DNA of 8,258 bases from JAFGQJ01 sp964495755. Lineage in GTDB: Bacteria > Spirochaetota > Spirochaetia > SZUA-6 > DRHE01. The translations under genes and the position numbers were made by a program. Position 1 is the stretch's first letter; each line of letters starts with the position of its first letter. The DNA lies in contig CAZBXU010000160.1 of NCBI GenBank assembly GCA_964495755.1, positions 1-8,258 on the forward strand, written 5' to 3'. The notes below the pieces were generated by a model that saw only the letters and a program-made list of their open reading frames with translations, was not told the DNA's origin and ran no database searches. Shown here in pieces: positions 1 through 5,485 of this stretch.

Positions 1-353
1 ACGAACTCCGTCTCGGTTTCATCACAGTAGATATAGGTTTCGAGGCGTTCGGGTCCGCCGATCCCGCTCAAAGCGTCCAGATCGATCCCCAATTCCTCCC
101 GGGCTTCCCGGCGAATCGCCTGGTCCGGGGTCTCCCCGGGAGCCACGTGGCCGCCCACACTCGTGTCCCATCGGCCGGGGAAGCGATCCTTGCTCGCGGC
201 TCTCTTCTGCAGGTACATCCGGCCGGCCTCGTCGAACAGGTGGAGGTGTACCACCGCCTGGATCAGCTCAGGATTTCCGTGGCATTCGCTCCGCGGAGCC
301 GTGCCGACCGGATTCCCCCGGCGATCGACCAGCTGGAGGAGCTCATCGCTCAT
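1..353 (-). CDS. Nudix hydrolase, IDI/YfcD-like, 3'-truncated by window edge
   Basis: The visible 117 residues begin MSDELLQLVDRRGNPVG and contain a complete Nudix box at residues 68-90: G68, then five residues to E74, then R82-E83, E86-E87, G89 and I90, which fits GX5EX7REUXEEXGU. The preceding RWDTSVGGHV segment and the QAVVHLHLF strand resemble the isopentenyl-diphosphate isomerase/YfcD branch of the superfamily. Nudix enzymes hydrolyse X-linked nucleoside or other diphosphates with Mg2+ held by the box glutamates; the substrate cannot be read from this sequence. The start at 353 is the first ATG after the upstream stop and lies 16 nt from the NeuB-family gene, with GAGGG about 13 nt upstream, overlapping that gene's TGA. 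It is probably the sixth protein gene of the operon. The C-terminus lies beyond position 1. A true isopentenyl-diphosphate isomerase is possible but not shown, because the distinguishing C-terminal half is missing. Confidence 0.88.
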   Translation of the reverse strand, partial: MSDELLQLVDRRGNPVGTAPRSECHGNPELIQAVVHLHLFDEAGRMYLQKRAASKDRFPGRWDTSVGGHVAPGETPDQAIRREAREELGIDLDALSGIGGPERLETYIYCDETETEF

Positions 354-369
354 GGGATTGCAGTCGCCC

Positions 370-1566
370 TCAAAGCGCAGAACCGGCGGGGTCGGGACTC
401 GTGTCGGACTCGGACTGCTCTGAGACCCCGGACCTGGCGGCGGTCGCAGCAACAGGAGGCAGGAGGTCCTCCCAGGTGATCCCCTCACCCTCAGGAATCG
501 TTCTCTGGGCCGTCCGGCCCGCAACCAACTCCAGGTACTCCGGACCGAGTCCGGGACGGAGGTTGCTCTCCGAACGCACAATGCATATCTGGTCGGCCTG
601 TATGGGTTGACCGGCCCGGATCTCGCACAGGGCGTGCAGACTGCGGTTTGTGGTCAGGTAGTACTTCTCTTCAGAAGGTGCCAGGCGCTTGATCCCGTCT
701 CCGAGCACGGATTCGACCCTCTCCCGCCCATAATCCTCCTCGAGCCAGGATCGGGCTTCTGCCGGGCGCATTCCCTCGATGCGGCGGATCCCCTCGACCA
801 TCCGGGCAAAGGCGTCCGGGTCTAAAGCGATCGGATCGTCCAGGCCGCCGTCCTCCCTCGACAGGGCGAGGTGCTTCTCCACGATGCAGGCACCGGTCAT
901 CACCGCCAGCCCCGGCACCAAGAGCGGATCCCGGGAGTGATCGGAAACCCCCACGGGGCGGCCGAAGACCGCTTGAAGGTTGGGGATGACCCGCAGGTTG
1001 TACTCCTCTTCCGCAGCGGGATAAGCGGTGATGCAGTGAAGCAGCACAGTCTTGGTGCCTGCGGCGATCAGGGCGCGCTCGATGTCGGCCAGGGTGGAAA
1101 CCCCCGTGGAGATGATCAGGGGCAATCCGTAGCCGGCCAGTTCCCGCAGCAAGGGAAAATGGTTGAGCTCAGGAGAGGCAATCTTGATAGCGGAGACAGC
1201 GAGCTCACGGAGAAGGCGGGCGCTGGCCATGCCGAAGGCGGAGCACAGGAATACCAGTCTCCGCTTTTCCGTATACTCCTTGAGCCGGGCATAGAAAGGC
1301 AGATCCCGTTCCAACTCACGAAAGCGCTCATAGATGGCCGTCTTCCCTCCGGGAAGTTCGATGCTGCCGGTTTTCGGATGCACAATCTCGTCGGCGAAGA
1401 TGACCTGGAACTTTACGCAGTCAGCCCCAGCCTCCGCCGCTGCATCGATCAGTTCAAAGGCTCGGGACAGCTCTCCCTGGTGGGCGCTGCCCGCCTCGGC
1501 CACGACGAAACAGGGAGTGCCATCACCGATCTGTCTGCCGCCTATTCGCATGGTTGTGCTGTTCAT
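370..1566 (-). CDS. NeuB-family N-acetylneuraminate (nonulosonic acid) synthase with SAF domain
   Basis: This 398-residue protein has the two-domain NeuB architecture. A TIM-barrel spans about residues 12-265, with VAEAGSAHQGE (22-32), VKFQ (51-54), STG (153-155), LLHCITAYPA (175-184), VGVSDHS (205-211) and VEKH (229-232). H210 and H232 correspond to the metal-binding histidines of NeuB. A SAF (antifreeze-like) domain follows at about 305-368, including NLRPG (335-339), where family members supply an Arg to the neighbouring subunit's active site. Such enzymes condense phosphoenolpyruvate with an N-acetylhexosamine (ManNAc or a derivative) to give sialic, legionaminic or pseudaminic acid; the exact sugar is not determinable here. 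Residues 371-398 form a Ser/Ala/Pro-rich tail beyond the SAF domain. The ATG overlaps the preceding stop as ATGA (1563-1566) and has no clear Shine-Dalgarno sequence, which suggests translational coupling. The gene looks visibly more GC-rich than those right of the gap. No CMP-sugar synthetase gene is visible next to it. Confidence 0.9.
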   Translation of the reverse strand: MNSTTMRIGGRQIGDGTPCFVVAEAGSAHQGELSRAFELIDAAAEAGADCVKFQVIFADEIVHPKTGSIELPGGKTAIYERFRELERDLPFYARLKEYTEKRRLVFLCSAFGMASARLLRELAVSAIKIASPELNHFPLLRELAGYGLPLIISTGVSTLADIERALIAAGTKTVLLHCITAYPAAEEEYNLRVIPNLQAVFGRPVGVSDHSRDPLLVPGLAVMTGACIVEKHLALSREDGGLDDPIALDPDAFARMVEGIRRIEGMRPAEARSWLEEDYGRERVESVLGDGIKRLAPSEEKYYLTTNRSLHALCEIRAGQPIQADQICIVRSESNLRPGLGPEYLELVAGRTAQRTIPEGEGITWEDLLPPVAATAARSGVSEQSESDTSPDPAGSAL

Positions 1567-1607
1567 TTTAGTCGAGGAAGCGGGGTTTCCGGACGTGCAA
1601 CCACCAC
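1563..1607 (-). CDS. C-terminal fragment before NeuB gene, probably end of dCTP deaminase
   Basis: Left of the scaffold gap an open frame of 14 codons (VVVARPETPLPRLK) ends in TGA at 1563-1565, overlapping the ATG of the NeuB-family gene. It is the end of some gene whose body lies in the gap. dCTP deaminases often end with a G-x-x-x-x-R stretch shortly after a KYxGQ motif, so this could be the tail of the dcd gene that enters the gap from the right. The reading frames agree across the 100 N, but since 100 is a placeholder this agreement means nothing. If it is one gene of family length (about 175-190 residues), roughly 210-270 bases are missing. It could equally be the end of a different gene if the gap is larger. 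Confidence 0.5.
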   Translation of the reverse strand: MVVARPETPLPRLK

Positions 1608-1707
1608 NNNNNNNNNNNNNNNNNNNNNNNNNNNNNNNNNNNNNNNNNNNNNNNNNNNNNNNNNNNNNNNNNNNNNNNNNNNNNNNNNNNNNNNNNNNNN
1701 NNNNNNN
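1608..1707. other. Assembly gap (100 N)
   Basis: Exactly 100 undetermined bases. A round number is the usual placeholder for a scaffold gap of unknown length, so distances and frames across it should not be trusted. The gap hits the dCTP deaminase gene after codon 90, removing its catalytic centre. Sampled 60-base lines to the left average about 63% GC, against about 54% in lines sampled to the right. Confidence 0.98.
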
Positions 1708-1979
1708 ATGCGCCTGCCGCTGGGCAGCCGGATGTATTCACGGGTCATGGCCAACAGGAAGCTGTGGGGCGGGATGATGATCTCCTCCCGCTTGAACTCG
1801 ATATACTCCAGCTCCCGGTCGAAACTGATCGCCTCCATCCGGTTTTCGTCGACTTTCAAGAAATGATTGCCCAGGCGCAGAACGATCGAAGCGGGCTGGA
1901 TCTGGTGATCCTCGAGAGGTTCGATGACGATCGCGCCCTCCAAGAGGAGTTTCTTCAGGGTTTGATCGGAGACGATCAC
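1708..1979 (-). CDS. dcd: dCTP deaminase, N-terminal half, cut by assembly gap
   Basis: The visible 90 residues match the N-terminal half of the dCTP deaminase/dUTPase trimer family: MIVSDQTLKKLLLEG (1-15), VIEP (18-21), QIQPASIVLRLG (26-37), IIPPHSFLLA (68-77) and EYIRLP (81-86). The enzyme deaminates dCTP to dUTP (some members go on to dUMP), feeding thymidylate synthesis in the cytoplasm. The K/R-S-S-x-x-R motif and the catalytic Glu normally follow within the next 60 residues and are lost in the gap, so activity cannot be judged. The start is GTG at 1977-1979, overlapping the pncB stop as GTGA; AAGGA lies 11 nt upstream and the family-typical MI-SD opening supports it. One oddity is residue 33: family members usually read S-I/V-D-L/V-R-L here, but this protein has Val in place of Asp. 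Confidence 0.88.
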
Positions 1980-3460
1980 CGGAAATCGGATCCTTTCCGG
2001 GAGGCTTTTTCTTGAACCTCCCTTTCGTATTCGGCGATCATACCAAACTTCAGATCTTTGAGTTTCTCGGAGAGGGATACCTTGTACACGTGCGGATTGA
2101 TCAGACGTTTATAGGTATCGTCGAGGGTTTGCAGGTTGTTCTTGGTACGTTTCTGGATGGTTCTCAGGTCGGGAAAATCGGCCAGAATCTTGCCCTCTTC
2201 CATCACGGGACTCAACAGAGGCTCGATGCGCTGATACTCCCCAACATCCAAAAACCGGTAGGGATAGCGGGGATGGTAGAAGCGGTAAGGCGGGCCGACC
2301 TTCAGATCTTCCCCCTCTAGTGCAATGAAATCGGCGATCGGAGAACCGGCCCCGTTGTAGAAACGGTGGACCTGTTTGATGCCCGGGTCGGAAATCTTCT
2401 CCGGATTGTTTGACACCTTAATGGTGGGGGAGAACTTCCCATCCACTTCCTTGGCCATCAGCTTGTATACACCTGTCAGGGCGGGATCACTCTTGGCCGT
2501 CACCAGATGGGTGCCGACACCCCAAATATCGATCGGCGCTTTCTCGGTAATCAGTTGATGGATGATCCCTTCGTCCAACTCGTTGGAGGCGGCGATCTTT
2601 GCATTTTTCAGGCCCGCTTGATCGAGGCGCCTCCGAACCCGTTTGCTCAAGTACTCCAGATCCCCGGAGTCAAGCCTGACCCCGAAGCTGTCGTGCCCCT
2701 TTTCCTGCAGTTTCTTGCCGATCTTTATCGCGTTCTCCAGGCCGCTCTTCAAGGTATCGTAGGTGTCGATCAACAGAATGCAGCCGTCGGGATACACTTC
2801 GGCATACTTTTCGAAGGCGACGAGTTCCGACTCGAAGCTCATGATCCAAGAATGAGCCATGGTCCCTTTCACGGGAATATCGAAGAGCTTTCCCGCCAGG
2901 GTGTTGGAAGTGCCGGAAACCCCACCGATGAAGGCGGCTCGAGTAGCACCCAGAGCGCCATTCACACCGTGGGCTCGGCGCATCCCGAATTCCAGGATTT
3001 CCCCCTCCTCGGAGGCCAGGTAGATTCGAGCTGCCTTGGTGGCGATCAGGGTCTGAAAATTGACTATGTTGAGCAGCAGAGTCTCCAGCAGCTGGGCTTC
3101 AATCAACGGCGCCTGGACGCGAATCAGGGGTTCGTTGGGGAACACCAGGGCCCCCTCCTCCATGGCGTTGATCTCACCCCGAAACTGGAAGTCCGCCAGA
3201 TAGTCGAGAAACTCCTTCCTGAACACTTTCTGTTTGGACAGATAGTCCAGATCCTCCGCATCGAAGCAAAAATCGACAATGCTCTTCAGCAGGGTCTCCA
3301 AGCCGGCAAACACGGAAAAACCGCCGTTAAAGGGGGCCCTTCGGAAGAACATCTCAAATACAGCCTGGGGGTTGTGACCCTGGAGGAAATACCCCTGCAT
3401 CATGGTCAGCTCGTAGAAATCTGTGAGCATCGCGCAGTTCAAGAAACACTTTCTTTCCAT
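1976..3460 (-). CDS. pncB: Nicotinate phosphoribosyltransferase
   Basis: The 494-residue product is full length for the family. It converts nicotinate and PRPP, with ATP hydrolysis, into nicotinate mononucleotide, the first step of the Preiss-Handler pathway to NAD. Family landmarks are LTDFYELTMMQGY (12-24), EFGMRRAHG (157-165), the loop GVSGTSNTLAG (180-190), GTMAHSW (199-205) with the conserved His203, FGVRLDSGDL (259-268) and the segment around GVGTHLV (314-320). The layout resembles the longer NAPRTase type of Gram-positive bacteria and animals rather than the E. coli form, judged from EFGxRR and the roughly 490-residue length. The ATG starts one base after the pncA stop, with only a weak GAGG 12 nt upstream, so translation is probably coupled. 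Its TGA overlaps the dcd start as GTGA. The pairing with nicotinamidase directly upstream strongly supports the function. Confidence 0.95.
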   Translation of the reverse strand: MERKCFLNCAMLTDFYELTMMQGYFLQGHNPQAVFEMFFRRAPFNGGFSVFAGLETLLKSIVDFCFDAEDLDYLSKQKVFRKEFLDYLADFQFRGEINAMEEGALVFPNEPLIRVQAPLIEAQLLETLLLNIVNFQTLIATKAARIYLASEEGEILEFGMRRAHGVNGALGATRAAFIGGVSGTSNTLAGKLFDIPVKGTMAHSWIMSFESELVAFEKYAEVYPDGCILLIDTYDTLKSGLENAIKIGKKLQEKGHDSFGVRLDSGDLEYLSKRVRRRLDQAGLKNAKIAASNELDEGIIHQLITEKAPIDIWGVGTHLVTAKSDPALTGVYKLMAKEVDGKFSPTIKVSNNPEKISDPGIKQVHRFYNGAGSPIADFIALEGEDLKVGPPYRFYHPRYPYRFLDVGEYQRIEPLLSPVMEEGKILADFPDLRTIQKRTKNNLQTLDDTYKRLINPHVYKVSLSEKLKDLKFGMIAEYEREVQEKASRKGSDFR

Positions 3461-3461
3461 C

Positions 3462-4091
3462 TCAACTCACATCCTCAGCCTTCAGGATATGGACCCCTGC
3501 CTCTTTCATCTCCTCGAGGCGCGCCTCCAAACTTCCCGGTGGGGTATCGATCCCTCGGCAGGCATCGTCGATCAGCGTCACGTCGAAACCCAGCCTGAGG
3601 GCATCGATGGCCGAATAATAAACACAAACATCGAGGGCCAATCCCACTAGATACACACTTTTCAGTTCCAGACCCTGCAGATAGAAGTGCAATCCCGTTG
3701 GTGTTTCGTGATCATTCTCGAAAAAAGCGGAGTAGGAATCCAGATTACGGTTCGATCCCTTACGAATGATCAGATCGAAGGCCAAGGTATCCAATTCGGG
3801 ATGAAACTCCGCGCCCCGGGTACCCGGAACACAGTGATCGGGCCACAAGACCTGCTCGCCTTCTGCTGTCTGGATTGTATCGAAGGGGTCTTTTTCCGGA
3901 TGATTTGAAGCAAAGGAAACATGATCCCGGGGATGCCAATCCTGGGTCGCGACAATCCGCTCGAAGCCGCGGGCCAACCGATTGACAAGGGGAACGATCC
4001 TATCTCCCTCCGGTACGGCCAGATTCCCGCCGGGACAGAAATCGATCTGTAGATCCACAATCAACAAGGCACTCTTATCTTTCACAGTCAT
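3462..4091 (-). CDS. pncA: Nicotinamidase (pyrazinamidase family)
   Basis: This 209-residue protein belongs to the cysteine-hydrolase (isochorismatase-like) superfamily. It hydrolyses nicotinamide to nicotinate and ammonia, supplying the substrate of the adjacent pncB product. The catalytic triad is visible: D13 in LLIVDLQIDF (9-18), K111 in IIRKGSN (108-114) and C156 in LALDVCV (151-157). The metal site is present as D51 and H53 in TQDWHPRDHVSF (49-60), plus H86 in LWPDHCVPG (82-90). The DxHP and WPxHC motifs separate true nicotinamidases from other isochorismatase-like hydrolases. The start at ATG 4089-4091 is supported by AGAGG with a 10-nt spacer, which overlaps the TAG stop of the upstream nagZ-type gene. 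The next gene follows after one base. Confidence is high because all motifs and the neighbour agree. Confidence 0.95.
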   Translation of the reverse strand: MTVKDKSALLIVDLQIDFCPGGNLAVPEGDRIVPLVNRLARGFERIVATQDWHPRDHVSFASNHPEKDPFDTIQTAEGEQVLWPDHCVPGTRGAEFHPELDTLAFDLIIRKGSNRNLDSYSAFFENDHETPTGLHFYLQGLELKSVYLVGLALDVCVYYSAIDALRLGFDVTLIDDACRGIDTPPGSLEARLEEMKEAGVHILKAEDVS

Positions 4092-4104
4092 GGTCGCCTA
4101 ACCT

Positions 4105-5358
4105 CTACAGCAAGCCGTACTTCCATTTCAGCAGCAAAATACGGCGAACTCCCTCGTCGATAATCTCCCGGGAAATTTCACCGCTCTCCACCATGGTATG
4201 GACTTCCTCGATCAGTTGCAATACGTCCAGGGTTCCGTATTCAAGAATGATATCCACTCCCGCGTTTAAACCGTGCTTGACAATCTCCTGCGGGCTGTAG
4301 CGACCGCGGAGCGCACCCATCTCGATGTCATCGGAGATTATCACACCATCAAAACCGAGCAGACCGCGGAGCAGACCGCGCAGGAGGGTGGCCGAAAGTG
4401 TGGCCGGAAAATCAGGATCGATCTGGGGATAGAGGATATGGGCCGTCATGACCGCCTCCACTCCATGGCGAATCGCAATTTGAAAGGGAAGGAGATCCTC
4501 GTTGAGCAGAGTCTTTTCATCGATATCGACAACGGGAAGCTCATGATGGGAATCTACGGTTGTCCTGCCGTGACCGGGGAAATGCTTGACCACCGAGGCG
4601 ATTCCGGCGCGCTGTGCGCCGTACAGATAGTATACCCCCCGCTCGCCGACCAGAACAGGATTTTCTCCCATGGACCGGTCGCCCACGATACTATCGTCGG
4701 GTGTATTGTACAGATCCAGCACCGGTGCGAAATTGATGTTGCAGCCCAAGGAGAGAGCCTCTCTGCTGATGATGTAGGCGGCGGCCTCGACATAGTGGGG
4801 GTCCTGATACTCCCCCCAGTAGTACGGTGCGGGAAAGCGCGTCAGGGTATCCAGATCCAGACGATTCACCCGGCCTCCCTCCTGATCTACGGCAATAAAC
4901 AGTCCTATAGGAGGATTTTGAGCCCGTGCGGTCTCTTGAAGGGCTTCGGTGAGGGCCCTTACCTGCGCCCGGTTTTTTATATTGCGCTGGGACAGCATGA
5001 CTCCCCCTATGTAGCCTTCCTCGATGAGCTTTTTCGTGGAGTTGCTAAGGCTTTTCCCCGTAAACCCGGTGAGAAAACGCTGGCCGATCTTCTGGCGCAG
5101 GCTCAGTTCCTGAAGATACAGTTCCACTACTTCCTCAGCACTTCGCAACTGTATCCCGGTCTGAGGATAGACGGGAAGGCTCATATCTCCTATTTTGTCT
5201 CCGGAGATTTCCGGTTCTCCGGGCAGGGGTCTCATGCTAACTTCCGGGGGCTCCTGTACCGGCGGCACATCCAACTCCGCTTCTCTCTGGGTCTGGCAGG
5301 CGGCAAGAATGACAATGAGAAGGATCGGTTGAAAAAGCCTTTGCCTTTTGGGATGCAT
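4105..5358 (-). CDS. NagZ-type beta-N-acetylhexosaminidase, GH3 lipoprotein
   Basis: The 417-residue protein starts with a short lipoprotein signal: positive residues K4, R5, R7, a hydrophobic run, and the lipobox L-A-A-C with C21. A polar, Pro/Glu-rich linker (about 22-70) leads to one GH3 catalytic barrel (about 75-415). NagZ landmarks are AVDQEGGRVNRL (156-167), INFAPVLDL (208-216), DRSMGENP (227-234), KHFPGHG (258-264) with the D269-x-H271 acid/base dyad, and SDDIEM (342-347), where D343 should be the nucleophile. The family removes terminal beta-N-acetylglucosamine from peptidoglycan fragments. E. coli NagZ is cytosolic; the signal here places this enzyme outside the cytoplasmic membrane, so it would act on wall glycans during turnover. 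The ATG lies 13 nt after a tRNA-Ala gene and has no Shine-Dalgarno sequence; no other in-frame start would retain the signal peptide. A 12-bp direct repeat (4358-4381) encodes LLRG twice. Confidence 0.92.
   Translation of the reverse strand: MHPKRQRLFQPILLIVILAACQTQREAELDVPPVQEPPEVSMRPLPGEPEISGDKIGDMSLPVYPQTGIQLRSAEEVVELYLQELSLRQKIGQRFLTGFTGKSLSNSTKKLIEEGYIGGVMLSQRNIKNRAQVRALTEALQETARAQNPPIGLFIAVDQEGGRVNRLDLDTLTRFPAPYYWGEYQDPHYVEAAAYIISREALSLGCNINFAPVLDLYNTPDDSIVGDRSMGENPVLVGERGVYYLYGAQRAGIASVVKHFPGHGRTTVDSHHELPVVDIDEKTLLNEDLLPFQIAIRHGVEAVMTAHILYPQIDPDFPATLSATLLRGLLRGLLGFDGVIISDDIEMGALRGRYSPQEIVKHGLNAGVDIILEYGTLDVLQLIEEVHTMVESGEISREIIDEGVRRILLLKWKYGLL
4358..4381 (-). repeat. 12-bp tandem direct repeat inside the NagZ-type gene
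   Basis: AGCAGACCGCGG at 4358-4369 is followed directly by AGCAGACCGCGC at 4370-4381, with one mismatch at the last base. On the coding strand it keeps the frame and encodes the LLRGLLRG stretch near residues 326-333, just ahead of the strand carrying the nucleophile. It looks like a small in-frame duplication, or merely a repeated amphipathic turn in a helix. Confidence 0.7.
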
Positions 5359-5371
5359 TTGCGGTTGAACA

Positions 5372-5444
5372 TGGAGGATAGGGGAATTGAACCCCTGACC
5401 TATAGATTGCGAACCTATCGCTCTACCATCTGAGCTAATCCCCC
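5372..5444 (-). tRNA. tRNA-Ala(CGC)
   Basis: The minus strand folds into a complete 73-nt cloverleaf. The acceptor stem GGGGGAT pairs with ATCCTCC and contains a G3-U70 wobble, the main alanine identity element. The D arm is GCTC/GAGC around AGATGGTA. The anticodon stem is ATAGG/TCTAT with loop TTCGCAA, giving anticodon CGC for GCG codons. The variable loop is AGGTC, and the T arm is AGGGG/CCCCT around TTCAATT. The discriminator base is A73. CCA is not encoded; the next bases are TGT, so CCA-adding enzyme is needed. A promoter lies just upstream, and the NagZ-type start codon is only 13 nt downstream with no terminator between them, so the tRNA is probably excised from a longer transcript that carries the downstream genes. 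Confidence 0.97.
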
Positions 5445-5456
5445 AGGTTGCAGAAT

Positions 5457-5485
5457 ATCATAGCAATATGTAAATCTCTGATCAA
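5457..5485 (-). promoter_or_regulatory. Predicted sigma-70-type promoter of tRNA-Ala and downstream operon
   Basis: On the minus strand TTGATC (5480-5485, 4 of 6 consensus bases) and TATGAT (5457-5462, 5 of 6) are separated by 17 bp, the preferred spacing. Transcription would begin about seven bases further, roughly five bases before the mature tRNA end at 5444. The -35 box contains the TGA stop codon of the upstream metallo-hydrolase gene. This is the only space of more than 16 nt between genes in the window. Placement ahead of a tRNA gene supports the call; no start site has been measured. Confidence 0.65.

Noticed and set aside
871..1866. Plus-strand frame crossing the N run
   Set aside because: It is continuous only because the placeholder N bases contain no stop codon, and it is antisense to the NeuB-family gene and dcd.
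1563..1979. Treating dcd as one intact 138-codon gene across the gap
   Set aside because: The 100 N are a placeholder, 138 residues is too short for the family, and the catalytic motifs are absent; the two sides are reported separately.
1708..1979. dCTP deaminase as an antiphage defence gene
   Set aside because: Defence dCTP deaminases are known, but this one has the standard housekeeping Dcd N-terminus and sits among metabolic genes with no defence neighbours.
2507..3598. Open plus-strand frame of 363 codons opposite pncB
   Set aside because: Low-complexity, Gln/Gly/His-rich translation without motifs; pncB on the minus strand is unambiguous.
4273..5433. Open plus-strand frame of 386 codons opposite the NagZ-type gene and running into the tRNA
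   Set aside because: Its translation has no family motifs, it runs antisense through a gene with a complete set of GH3 motifs, and it crosses a tRNA. It is a by-product of codon bias on the other strand.
5445..5481. Terminator or riboswitch between the metallo-hydrolase gene and the tRNA
   Set aside because: The space is 37 nt with no GC-rich hairpin or T run; a promoter explains it better.
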